DNA of 64,000 bases, taken from assembly GCA_046327915.1 (NCBI GenBank), contig JAXLXO010000007.1, positions 148,823 to 212,822 on the forward strand. Reading direction: 5' to 3'. Shown here piece after piece: positions 43,186 through 51,173 of the stretch. The notes below the pieces were generated by a model, which saw only the letters and a list, made by a program, of their open reading frames with translations, was not told where the DNA came from and searched no databases. This DNA comes from VGTK01 sp046327915 (GTDB lineage Bacteria > Desulfobacterota > Binatia > UBA12015). Position 1 is the stretch's first letter. The number at the start of each line of letters is the position of its first letter. The translations under genes and the position numbers were made by a program.

Positions 43186-43938
43186 GCGAACGTCGCTGTG
43201 CGGCGTGAGGTCCGTCGTCGCGGCGGCGATCAGGGCGAGAGCGCTTTCGAGCGATTCCGCCACGATCGGCCCGAGAACCGTCACGTTGCCGCGGACGATC
43301 CGCACCAGCATTCCGTCGGGGGCGAGGAAGAGCTCGCCGAGGCGCAGCAGCAGCGCGTGGTCCTGCGGGCGGTCGATGCCGAGCAGATCGTTTTCGATCG
43401 AACGGATGCGCGCGAGGTCACCACGGTAGGCGCGCCGCACGTCGCCCTCGACGCGGCCGAGGCGGCGGCTGCGGAAGCTCGCGCGCAGCAGGACCTCGCG
43501 CCCCACGAACCCGGTCACCGCGTACAGCGCGTACGCGACCTCGTTGAACGCGTCCTGGATGAGCCGCAGCGACGCGATCCCCGCGGCGTCGCTGCGCGCG
43601 ACGACCTCCTCCATCAGCGCCCGGCCGACGCCCAGCCCCTGGAACGCGGGCGCGATGGTGATCGGGCCGGCGCCCCCGGTCTGCCCGCGGGGATGGAGGA
43701 AGCCGCTGCCCGCGACCTCGCCGTCCACCGTGACCACGACGCATCCGCCGGGGTCGAGGTCGCGGTAGGTGTCCGCGATGACCGCGCCGACGGCGTCGTC
43801 GGTGACCACCGGTCCGAAGCCGCGGCGCTTGTAGACGTCGTTGAACGCGTCGCGGAAGATCGCGGCGACCGCCGGCACGTCGCTCGCGGCCATGTCGCGA
43901 ACGACGATCCGCCCGCCGCGCCTCGCTCGCCGGAGCAC
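43033..43938 (-). CDS. GNAT-family N-acetyltransferase
   Basis: 301 aa. The N-terminal 150 residues are a GNAT domain: IVVRDMAASDVPAVAAIFRDAF, VVVTVDGEVAGSGFL and the acetyl-CoA motif APAFQGLGVGRALMEEVV. The C-terminal half repeats a GNAT-like arrangement without the CoA motif and ends in RGSWGGVRGYYVPTLFPESG. GTG 43938 (five bases after GGGGGAG) is preferred over the adjacent GTG 43941. The 3' end overlaps the tail of dsbD on the other strand by 153 bases. Substrate unknown. Confidence 0.8.
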   Translation of the reverse strand: MLRRARRGGRIVVRDMAASDVPAVAAIFRDAFNDVYKRRGFGPVVTDDAVGAVIADTYRDLDPGGCVVVTVDGEVAGSGFLHPRGQTGGAGPITIAPAFQGLGVGRALMEEVVARSDAAGIASLRLIQDAFNEVAYALYAVTGFVGREVLLRASFRSRRLGRVEGDVRRAYRGDLARIRSIENDLLGIDRPQDHALLLRLGELFLAPDGMLVRIVRGNVTVLGPIVAESLESALALIAAATTDLTPHSDVRLLVPARCDDLVRELLVNYKLEIHSLCTYMVRGSWGGVRGYYVPTLFPESG

Positions 43939-44038
43939 CACCGCTCCCCCATAGCACGGTGTCGCGGCGCAGAGGACGCCGCGGATCCTCGTTGCGAAGG
44001 TGGGCGCCCCGGCGCGAACGACCGATGGATCGTCGCCC

Positions 44039-45700
44039 ATGCTTGACGCGTTCTGGTTCCACGATCCGCGGGTCACGCTGGTCCCGATCGAGCAGCTCGG
44101 GCCGGAAGGGCTGTTTCCCGAGTTCGCCGAAACGCTCGCCCAGCGGCCCGGCTGGTCCGCCGCTCGCGTGGATCTCCTGGACGAGGGCTTCGCGCTCTAC
44201 TGGGAGCGCCTCGACGCGCTCGCGCGCCGCTCCGGCGACTTCGGTCCGCCGCGGCTGCGCAACGTCGCCGTGGTGCACGACGCGGACACCGTCCGACCGT
44301 ACGCTTCGCTGCTGAACACCAGCACCTGGATGCTCTACGCGAGCGACCTCGATCCGGAGGCGTCGGACCCGGAGCTGGTCGCCTACCTGCTCGCGCACGG
44401 GGAGCGGATGACCGAGACCGGCGAGGTCACGCTGGTCGCCGTCCATCTCGCGCCGTGGTGGTTCGAGCGCAGCACCGACGAACGCGCCGCCTTCCGCGCG
44501 GCGGCGTTCGCCTCGACCCGCCCGGACGCAGCGATGCTCCAGGCCGTCGCCGAGGCCGTGCCATGGCTGCGCGAGCTCCGTCACGCGCGGCTCCGGCCGC
44601 CACGGCAGGGCGCGCATCGTCCGATCCCCGGAACCGGGCTGCTCGTCCCGCGCGCCCATGAGAGCGAGCCCGATCGGCTCGTCGCGCGGTGTCGCGCGGA
44701 GGCGAGCGCCACGCTGGCTTCGTTCCACGAACGCTTCCGCGCCGCGGACGCGGCGGCCGCCGACGAGGTCACGACGTGGCTCGCGACCGACGCACCGCCG
44801 CTTCTCGTGACCGGCGGGCGCGGGGAGATCGTCTGGGATCCCGAGGCCCCAACGGAAACCGGCGCGCTCCGGGGGCGGCTGGCCACCGCGTCGGGCGCGG
44901 TGCTGAACGACGTGCTCTCCGACCTCCGGGTGATCGCCCGGCACACGCGGCTCTTCCTCGGGGCGCTGACGGACCCGTCCGCGCTGCCGGCTCCCGACCC
45001 GACCACGGCGCAATCGGGATACTCGTACCTGCACCTCGAGCGGCGGCTGGTCGCCTACAACCTCGACGAGCCCGGGATCGAGCGGCTGGCGGTGCCGTCG
45101 CTGCCCTACGCGCGTGCGATGCTCGGCGCGCGGACCATCCACGAGTGGGCGCATGTCGCGGTCGACGGCGGGCTCGCGCCCCGGACGATCGGCGAGGCCG
45201 CGTGGCAGGCGCTCCTCGCCGACTTCGCGACTCTTCTCGACGACGCGATCGCGCGCGCTCCACGGACCGTCCGGGAGCGTTGCGCGCCGGATCTGCGCGC
45301 CCTGTCCCGCGACGGCAGCCCGGGCAGCGCGCTGGCCGCGATCTTCGCGAGCCGGATTCCGGATTACCAGTCGAACCTGCTCGGCTTCCCGTTCCTCTCG
45401 CTCGCCGAGCGCGAGTCCTACGTGCGACAGAACGTCCGGCCGCTCGCGCGCGAGTACCGCCCGGAGCAGCTCTGGCGGCAGCTCGTCCGGACGCTCTACG
45501 AGTACCAGTACCTGTCGTTCAGCCGGGTCCCGGACCGACGGCGCTTCTTCCTCGGGACCACGCGGGTCGAGCACGATTTCTTCGCTTGCGGCGTGCTCGA
45601 CGGCGGACGCTTCGACGCGCTCTGCGAGGCTGCTCGCGCGCTCTGCGCGGCGCACGCGGTGGACGCAGCGCGGGTCCGGCTGCCCGACGCCGCCGAGTGA
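44039..45700 (+). CDS. Uncharacterised protein with HExxH motif (possible zinc hydrolase)
   Basis: 553 aa, no signal peptide or membrane helix. I do not recognise a named family. The N-terminal half is rich in Trp and acidic residues (FYW clusters such as LDEGFALYWERLDAL and NTSTWMLYASDL). Near residue 365 it has ARTIHEWAHVAVDGG, an HExxH zinc-site motif, with possible third ligands among the later acidic residues (FATLLDDAI, IPDYQSN). The C-terminal 150 residues are helical and aromatic (YEYQYLSFSRV, VEHDFFACGVLDGG). ATG 44039 used; GTG 44000 is in frame. It diverges from the GNAT gene and is followed by gpsA. Confidence 0.7.
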   Translation: MLDAFWFHDPRVTLVPIEQLGPEGLFPEFAETLAQRPGWSAARVDLLDEGFALYWERLDALARRSGDFGPPRLRNVAVVHDADTVRPYASLLNTSTWMLYASDLDPEASDPELVAYLLAHGERMTETGEVTLVAVHLAPWWFERSTDERAAFRAAAFASTRPDAAMLQAVAEAVPWLRELRHARLRPPRQGAHRPIPGTGLLVPRAHESEPDRLVARCRAEASATLASFHERFRAADAAAADEVTTWLATDAPPLLVTGGRGEIVWDPEAPTETGALRGRLATASGAVLNDVLSDLRVIARHTRLFLGALTDPSALPAPDPTTAQSGYSYLHLERRLVAYNLDEPGIERLAVPSLPYARAMLGARTIHEWAHVAVDGGLAPRTIGEAAWQALLADFATLLDDAIARAPRTVRERCAPDLRALSRDGSPGSALAAIFASRIPDYQSNLLGFPFLSLAERESYVRQNVRPLAREYRPEQLWRQLVRTLYEYQYLSFSRVPDRRRFFLGTTRVEHDFFACGVLDGGRFDALCEAARALCAAHAVDAARVRLPDAAE

Positions 45701-45753
45701 CGCCGGGCTCGTCCGGCTTGCCTCGCGCGGCCGGGTCGTGCGAACCGTCTCGC

Positions 45754-46755
45754 ATGGAAGCAGCCGTCATCGGAGCGGGTTCGTGGGGCACGGCGCTCGC
45801 CATCCAGCTCGCGCGCGCGGGCCACGCGGTGACGCTGTGGGGGCGCGACGAGGCGAGCGCGCGCGAGATGGCCGAGACGCGCGAGAACAAGCGCTATCTG
45901 CCGGGGGTTCACCTGCCGGTGCCCCTGAGCCCGACCTCCGATCTGGAGCAGGCGGTGCGCGCGGGCAGCCGCCTCCTGGTGTGCGCGGTCCCGTCGCACG
46001 CGGTGCGCGAGACCATGACGCTCGCCGCGGCCTGGATGCGGGACGACACCACCGTCGTGAGCGCGACCAAGGGGCTCGAGGAAGGCTCCTCGAAGCGCAT
46101 GAGCGAGGTCCTCGCGGAGTGCACGCCGTGCAAGGACCGCGTCGCGGTCCTTGCCGGCCCGAGCTTCGCGAAGGAGGTCGCGGCCGAGATGCCGACCATC
46201 GTGACCGTCGCCGCGGCGTCCGGCGAGGTCGCGGATTTCGTGCAGCACGCGTTCGTCACGCCGATGTTCCGCGTCTACGCGCTCGAGGACGTCATCGGCG
46301 TGGAGGTCGGCGGGACGGTGAAGAACGTCATCGCGATCGCGGCGGGCGTCAGCGACGGGCTCGGCCTGGGCCACAACACGCGGGCCGGGATCATCACGCG
46401 CGGCCTCGCCGAGGTGAACCGCCTCGCGATGAAGATGGGGGCCGACCCCCTGACGGTCACGGGCCTCGCCGGGCTCGGCGACCTGGTGCTGACCTGCACC
46501 GGCGATCTGTCACGGAACCGGTCTCTCGGGGTCCGCCTCGGCCGCGGCGAGAAGCTGTCCGACGTGCTCGGGTCGATGAAGCAGGTGGCCGAGGGCGTCC
46601 GGAACACCTTGACGGTGGACGACCTCGCCCGTACCCATCAGGTGGACATGCCGATCACCGCACAGATGCGCTGCCTCCTGTTCGAGGACAAGTCGCCGCG
46701 GGCGGCCATGGTCGATCTGATGACGCGGCAGCCCAAGCGGGAATTCGCGCGCTGA
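45754..46755 (+). CDS. gpsA: Glycerol-3-phosphate dehydrogenase [NAD(P)+]
   Basis: 333 aa, full length. It reduces dihydroxyacetone phosphate to sn-glycerol-3-phosphate for phospholipid synthesis. N-terminal Rossmann motif GAGSWGTALA, VSATKGLE, AGPSFAKEVA and the catalytic Lys segment EVGGTVKNVIAIAAGVSDGLGLGHNTRAGIITRG (read in parts), then GLAGLGDLVLTCTGDLSRNR. ATG 45754 is the natural start of the Rossmann strand; no strong Shine-Dalgarno precedes it. With glpK at 13611 it makes two glycerol-3-phosphate-forming enzymes in the window. Confidence 0.94.
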   Translation: MEAAVIGAGSWGTALAIQLARAGHAVTLWGRDEASAREMAETRENKRYLPGVHLPVPLSPTSDLEQAVRAGSRLLVCAVPSHAVRETMTLAAAWMRDDTTVVSATKGLEEGSSKRMSEVLAECTPCKDRVAVLAGPSFAKEVAAEMPTIVTVAAASGEVADFVQHAFVTPMFRVYALEDVIGVEVGGTVKNVIAIAAGVSDGLGLGHNTRAGIITRGLAEVNRLAMKMGADPLTVTGLAGLGDLVLTCTGDLSRNRSLGVRLGRGEKLSDVLGSMKQVAEGVRNTLTVDDLARTHQVDMPITAQMRCLLFEDKSPRAAMVDLMTRQPKREFAR

Positions 46756-46781
46756 ATCGGATCGCTGAACTGGAGTCGACG

Positions 46782-46997
46782 ATGGCGAACAAGGGAACGT
46801 GCAAGGCGGAAGCCTGTCAGAAGGACGTGGTCGGCAAGGGATACTGCTCCCGTCACTACAAGCTGTGGCGCGAGGGCAAGCTTCCGAAGGCCCGCTACAA
46901 GACCTGCCGCACCGACGGCTGCCGCAAGAAGCAGACGGACAAGGGCCACTGCGCCGACCACCAGAAGAAGAAGGCCGAGGCGGCCGCCGCGTCCTGA
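46782..46997 (+). CDS. Small protein with two tandem Cys/His putative zinc-binding repeats
   Basis: 71 aa. The sequence is an internal duplication: CKAEACQKDVVGKGYCSRHY and CRTDGCRKKQTDKGHCADH, each with C-x4-C, then C-x2-H spaced nine to ten residues on, suggesting one zinc per repeat. The linker and C-terminus are Lys/Ala-rich, so nucleic-acid binding is possible. Similar small proteins are annotated as vegetative protein in myxobacteria, from memory. It lies 26 bases after gpsA and about 115 bases before rpmH. Function unknown. Confidence 0.72.
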   Translation: MANKGTCKAEACQKDVVGKGYCSRHYKLWREGKLPKARYKTCRTDGCRKKQTDKGHCADHQKKKAEAAAAS

Positions 46998-47112
46998 CGG
47001 AAGCCCGTCGGCGGCGTTGACAGCGGGCAACCCGCATGGTTCCCTCGCCGCTTGCTTTCGGCTCGGGGTATGACCTTCCTTCGAGCCTCTTCAATCGAAA
47101 CGGGCGAAACCA

Positions 47113-47271
47113 ATGAAACGCACTTATCAGCCGAGCAACCGCCGGCGTAAGAGAACGCATGGCTTTCTCGCGCGGATGGCGAGCCCGACCGGACGTCAGG
47201 TCATCAAGCGCCGTCGCCGCAAGGGCCGCAAGCGTCTGACCGTTTCGATCCCGGCCAAGCAGCCCGGTTGA
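47113..47271 (+). CDS. rpmH: 50S ribosomal protein L34
   Basis: 52 aa. Begins MKRTYQPSNRRRKRTHGFLA and ends with the basic RRRRKGRKRLTVS; the family is 44-50 residues, so the last residues (IPAKQPG) are a small extension. It is a component of the large ribosomal subunit. Its stop overlaps the TTG start of rnpA (TTGA), so the two are tightly coupled. Too short for many gene finders but unmistakable. Confidence 0.96.
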   Translation: MKRTYQPSNRRRKRTHGFLARMASPTGRQVIKRRRRKGRKRLTVSIPAKQPG

Positions 47272-47693
47272 GCCCGGAGCACGGGAGCACCCCCGGCTCC
47301 CGGACGTGCGCCTTCCCCAAGGAGGCGCGCGTTCGCAAGCGGCGGGAGTTCCTGCAGATCCAGAATGCCGGACGCCGAGTCGCCACCCGTCACTTCCTGG
47401 TCGTCTACGCGTGCTCCGGCGACGGTCCGCCGCGATTGGGGATCACCGTGACGAAGAAGATCGGCAACGCGGTGGCGCGAAACCGGATCAAGCGGGCGGT
47501 CCGGGAGGCATTCCGCGGCGAGGCCGCCACGCTCTACCGGGGCGCGAGCCTCGTCGTGATCGCACGCGACGGCTCGGCCCGGCTGGGTGCCGTCGCCACG
47601 GCCGAGGAGCTCCTGCCGGCCATGCGGTCGATCGGAAGCGCGGCCGCCAGCGCGCCTCGTGGCGCGACGAGAAGCGCGTCCGCACCGCGATGA
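47268..47693 (+). CDS. rnpA: Ribonuclease P protein component
   Basis: 141 aa. Protein cofactor of RNase P, binding the 5' leader of pre-tRNA. Conserved core: FPKEARVRKRREFLQIQNAGRRV, then TVTKKIGNAVARNRIKRAVREAFR, the RNR-type signature. The TTG start at 47268 overlaps the rpmH stop; no ATG or GTG lies between there and the conserved FPKE. It is longer than usual at both ends, with an Ala/Ser-rich tail. The stop overlaps the yidD start (ATGA). Confidence 0.92.
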   Translation: MSPEHGSTPGSRTCAFPKEARVRKRREFLQIQNAGRRVATRHFLVVYACSGDGPPRLGITVTKKIGNAVARNRIKRAVREAFRGEAATLYRGASLVVIARDGSARLGAVATAEELLPAMRSIGSAAASAPRGATRSASAPR

Positions 47694-47965
47694 GCGCGCT
47701 CCTCGCGACGCTGCTCCGCGCCCTGCTCCGCGGCTACCAGCTGCTGCTGTCGCCTCTGGTCGGTCCTGCCTGCCGCTTCGCTCCGAGCTGCTCGGAGTAC
47801 GCGCGCGAGGCGATTGCGCTGCACGGACCCGGGTACGGCTCCTGGCTCGCGATCCGCCGACTGTCCCGTTGTCACCCGCTCGGCGGCGCCGGCTTCGACC
47901 CGGTGCCCGAGCCGTCCCACCGTCCGGCCGGCGCGCTGGGCCACTCGTACCGGAGCGACGCCTGA
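47690..47965 (+). CDS. yidD: Membrane protein insertion efficiency factor YidD
   Basis: 91 aa. LLRGYQLLLSPLVGPACRFAPSCSEYAREAI with three conserved cysteines, then SWLAIRRLSRCHPLGGAGFDPVP, is the full YidD/DUF37 signature. It is a small peripheral inner-membrane protein assisting YidC insertion. ATGA overlap with rnpA and TGATG overlap with yidC keep the classic rpmH-rnpA-yidD-yidC order. Confidence 0.94.
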   Translation: MSALLATLLRALLRGYQLLLSPLVGPACRFAPSCSEYAREAIALHGPGYGSWLAIRRLSRCHPLGGAGFDPVPEPSHRPAGALGHSYRSDA

Positions 47966-49620
47966 TGGACCGCCGTACGCTGACCTTCATCACCGTCTCG
48001 GTGCTGATCATCATCCTGTACCAGGAGCTCGTCCTGAAGCGGCTGCCGCAGTCGCCGCCGGCGGAAGTTCCGGTGCCGACGGCGAGCCTCGACAGCGCGG
48101 CACCTCCGGTGCCCACCAGCGCCGACAAGGCGAAGGTGCAGGCCGCAGCGGCGAGCACCGCGGTCGAAACCGAGACCACTGCGGCGCAGAGCCGCGACGT
48201 GACGATCGATACGGATTTCTACACCGCGGTCGTTTCCACCGCGGGCGGACGCATCAAGAGCTTCACGCTCAAGAAGTTCCGCGCCACCAACGAGCCGGGA
48301 AGCCCGCCGCTCGAGCTGATCGTCCCGGGTGAGGAGACCGATCTGCCGATGGGCGTCGAGCTGCGCGGCGCGCAGGTCTGGTCGGATGCCAAGGTGGTCT
48401 ATGCTCCGAGCGGCGACTCGCTCTCGGTCACGGGCTCGGAGGAGAAGACCCTCGAGCTGACTGCGAAGATCGCGGGCCAGCCGCTGGTGAAGCGACTCAC
48501 GTTCCGCGGCGACTCGTACGGGATCGGCCTCGCGGTGGAGACTCCGGCGGCCAGCGCCCTGCCGAAGGAGCTCGTCGCCGCGGCGGCGGACGGACAGCCG
48601 GCAGCGGTCGCCCTGCTGTGGGCGAAGAGCGTCCACGCCGCCACGAAGCAGGCGTTCGAGGGCTCGGCCGCGCTGGTGAACGGCAAGCTGGTACTGACCA
48701 GCGTCGACAAGATCGACGGTCAGCAGGTCATCCCCGGGACCATCGGCTGGGCGGGTTTCGAGGACCACTACTTCCTGTCGGCCGCGGCTCCCGACCGGGC
48801 GAACGCCGTGGTTCTCAAGGCGCACGGCACGACGATCGAGAGCAAGCTGCTGACGCCACGCGAGGGCGACGGCCCGCAGCAGGTCGGCTACACGCTGTTC
48901 CTCGGCCCCAAGGAGCTGAAGTACCTCGACGCCGCCGGACACGACTTCGGCAAGGCGATGAACCTCGGCTGGTTCGGGCCGATCTCGCTGCTGCTGCTGC
49001 GCATCCTGAACCTGTCGCACCGGGTGACCGGCAACTACGGCTTCGACATCATCCTGCTCACCTGTCTGGTGAAGGTCGCGTTCTGGCCGCTCACGCAGAA
49101 GAGCTTCAAGTCGATGCGCGAGATGCAGAAGCTCCAGCCGGAGATGCAGCGGCTTCGCGAGAAGTACAAGGACGACGCGAAGCAGATGAACACCGAGATC
49201 ATGGAGCTCTACAAGCGCCACAAGGTGAACCCGCTCGGCGGGTGCCTCCCGATGGTGCTCCAGATCCCGGTCTTCTTCGGCCTGTACCAGCTTCTGGCGA
49301 ACACCATCCAGCTGCGTCACGCACCGTTCATCCTGTGGGTCCACGACCTGGCTGCGCCGGAGCGTCTCGACGTCATGGGCTACGGCATCCCCGTCCTGAC
49401 CCTTCTCCTCGGCGCGTCGATGTTCCTGCAGCAGCGGATGTCGCCGCAGCAGGGCGATCCGACCCAGCAGCGCGTGATGATGTTCATGCCGCTGCTGTTC
49501 ACCTTCATGTTCATCGGATTCCCGGCCGGACTGACGCTCTACTGGCTCACGAACAACGTCCTGACGATCGCGCAGCAGTACTTCGTGCTGCGGTCGGCGC
49601 CGCCGGCGACGGCATCCTGA
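47965..49620 (+). CDS. yidC: Membrane protein insertase YidC
   Basis: 551 aa, Gram-negative type. N-terminal membrane helix (residues about 5-22), a large periplasmic domain to about 325, then the Oxa1 core: GWFGPISLLLLRILNL, NYGFDIILLTCLVKVAFWPLT, the cytoplasmic coiled hairpin (QPEMQRLREKYKDD), GGCLPMVLQIPVFFGLYQLL and FPAGLTLYWLTNNVLTIAQQ. It inserts and folds inner-membrane proteins, including F0 subunits. Start overlaps yidD by one base. Confidence 0.95.
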   Translation: MDRRTLTFITVSVLIIILYQELVLKRLPQSPPAEVPVPTASLDSAAPPVPTSADKAKVQAAAASTAVETETTAAQSRDVTIDTDFYTAVVSTAGGRIKSFTLKKFRATNEPGSPPLELIVPGEETDLPMGVELRGAQVWSDAKVVYAPSGDSLSVTGSEEKTLELTAKIAGQPLVKRLTFRGDSYGIGLAVETPAASALPKELVAAAADGQPAAVALLWAKSVHAATKQAFEGSAALVNGKLVLTSVDKIDGQQVIPGTIGWAGFEDHYFLSAAAPDRANAVVLKAHGTTIESKLLTPREGDGPQQVGYTLFLGPKELKYLDAAGHDFGKAMNLGWFGPISLLLLRILNLSHRVTGNYGFDIILLTCLVKVAFWPLTQKSFKSMREMQKLQPEMQRLREKYKDDAKQMNTEIMELYKRHKVNPLGGCLPMVLQIPVFFGLYQLLANTIQLRHAPFILWVHDLAAPERLDVMGYGIPVLTLLLGASMFLQQRMSPQQGDPTQQRVMMFMPLLFTFMFIGFPAGLTLYWLTNNVLTIAQQYFVLRSAPPATAS

Positions 49621-49714
49621 TTCTGTTCTTGTCGCAGGCTGCATTGCGCGTGCGGCCTGCGCGACAGTCTCGTCGGACAACGCTGCCTCGATTCATTCTC
49701 TTGTCTTGATGCTT

Positions 49715-49742
49715 CGCCGCGTTCCCGCCGGGGAGCGCGGCG
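49715..49742 (+). terminator. Strong 12-bp hairpin between yidC and mnmE
   Basis: CGCCGCGTTCCC-GCCG-GGGAGCGCGGCG forms a 12-base-pair stem with one G-T pair and a tetraloop. The downstream TTT is 15 bases later, so it is not a classic intrinsic terminator. It may end the rpmH-yidC message or act as an attenuator for mnmE, 33 bases downstream. Confidence 0.55.
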
Positions 49743-49775
49743 TGCCGGCCGTCCGGGTTTGATAAAGGTCGCGGC

Positions 49776-51146
49776 GTGCCCGGATACGTCGATGACACCA
49801 TCGCCGCGCTCGCCACGCCCCCCGGCACCGGCGCCGTGGCGGTGCTCCGGATGAGCGGGCGCGACGCCTGCGCCGTCGCATCCCGGGTCCTGCGCCGCCG
49901 AAACGGCAGCCTTCCACCCCCGCTCGAATCGCACAGGGCCCGGGTCGCGATCCTCGTTGACCCGGTGTCGGGCGACCCGATCGACGAGGTGCTCGTGCTG
50001 CCGATGCTCGCCCCGCGAAGCTTCACCGGTGAAGACGTCGTCGAGATCCAGTGCCACGGCGGCGTGCTGATCGCGGACCGCGCTCTCCGCGCACTGCTCG
50101 CCTCGGGCGCCCGCGCAGCCCGCCCCGGCGAGTTCACCGAGCGAGCGTTCCTCAATGGGCGATTGGACTTGTGCCAGGCAGAGGCCGTCGCGGACCTGAT
50201 CGAGGCTTCGAGCGATGCGGGACGAACGGCCGCGTGGCAACAGCTGGAAGGCGCACTCTCGCGCGCGGTCCACGACGTCCACGATCGGATCGTCGACCTC
50301 CGGGCGCTCCTGGAGGCGCATCTCGACTTCCCCGAGGACGACCTGCCCCTGGAAGCCGAGAACGAGATCGCTGCAGGGCTCGATGCGGCGCGCACGGATC
50401 TCGAGCGGCTCGCGGCCACGTTCTCGCGTGGCCGCTTCGCCCGCGAGGGCATTCGCGTCGCGCTGCTCGGCAAGCCGAACGTCGGCAAGTCGTCCCTGCT
50501 GAACGCGATCCTCGGCCGTGACCGCGCGCTGGTCAGCGAGCAGCCGGGAACGACTCGCGACTATCTCGAGGAGCCGGCGGCGATCGGCAACCTTCGGCTG
50601 CTGCTCTTCGACACGGCCGGGGTCCGACCCGGTGCCGGCGACGTCGAGCGCGCCGGCATCGAGCGCACGCTGGAGGTCGTCACAGCTGCGGATGTCGTCG
50701 TCGTCGTGCTGGACCGATCACGCCCGCTCGACGAAGAGGACGCGGCGGTTCTCGGTGCGGCGGGCGAACAGGCTCGCGTGGTCGTGCGCAACAAGGCGGA
50801 CCTGGCGGAAGCCTGGCCATCCGACCCAGGCATGATCGACGTCTCGGCCCGCACCGGTGCCGGCATCAGCGAATTGTCGACAGCCCTCGAACGCGCGGTG
50901 CCATCACGACATCCAGAGCCGACTGCCGAGCCTGTCGTCGTGACGCGCGCTCGCCACCACGAGGCGATCCTCGCCTGTGCCTACGGGATCGAGCGCGCCC
51001 GCTCCGCCCTGCTCTCGCGGGACGTTCTCGAGATCGTCGCGTGCGAGCTCCAGTCCGCAGCCGTCGAGCTCGAGCGTCTCCTCGGAAGCACGGACGTCGA
51101 CGAGTTGCTCGACCGCATCTTCCGACGGTTCTGCGTTGGGAAGTAG
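49776..51146 (+). CDS. mnmE: tRNA modification GTPase MnmE
   Basis: 456 aa. With MnmG it adds the 5-carboxymethylaminomethyl group to U34 of certain tRNAs. N-terminal tetrahydrofolate-binding domain (DTIAALATPPGTGAVAVLR, ending with FTERAFLNGRLDL), helical domain and an inserted G domain: GKPNVGKSSL, the DTAG loop, NKAD. The C-terminal CxGK motif is FCVGK with its catalytic Cys present. GTG 49776 follows AAAGG. Adjacent to mnmG as in many genomes. Confidence 0.95.
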   Translation: MPGYVDDTIAALATPPGTGAVAVLRMSGRDACAVASRVLRRRNGSLPPPLESHRARVAILVDPVSGDPIDEVLVLPMLAPRSFTGEDVVEIQCHGGVLIADRALRALLASGARAARPGEFTERAFLNGRLDLCQAEAVADLIEASSDAGRTAAWQQLEGALSRAVHDVHDRIVDLRALLEAHLDFPEDDLPLEAENEIAAGLDAARTDLERLAATFSRGRFAREGIRVALLGKPNVGKSSLLNAILGRDRALVSEQPGTTRDYLEEPAAIGNLRLLLFDTAGVRPGAGDVERAGIERTLEVVTAADVVVVVLDRSRPLDEEDAAVLGAAGEQARVVVRNKADLAEAWPSDPGMIDVSARTGAGISELSTALERAVPSRHPEPTAEPVVVTRARHHEAILACAYGIERARSALLSRDVLEIVACELQSAAVELERLLGSTDVDELLDRIFRRFCVGK

Positions 51147-51173
51147 CGTGGGTTCCGGTACGCAGGGCGCACG

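Noticed and set aside
46998..47112. oriC in the gap before rpmH
   Set aside because: No TTATCCACA-like DnaA boxes and no A-T rich unwinding region; only a short GCGGG-CAA-CCCGC hairpin at 47023-47035 and a lone TTGACA.
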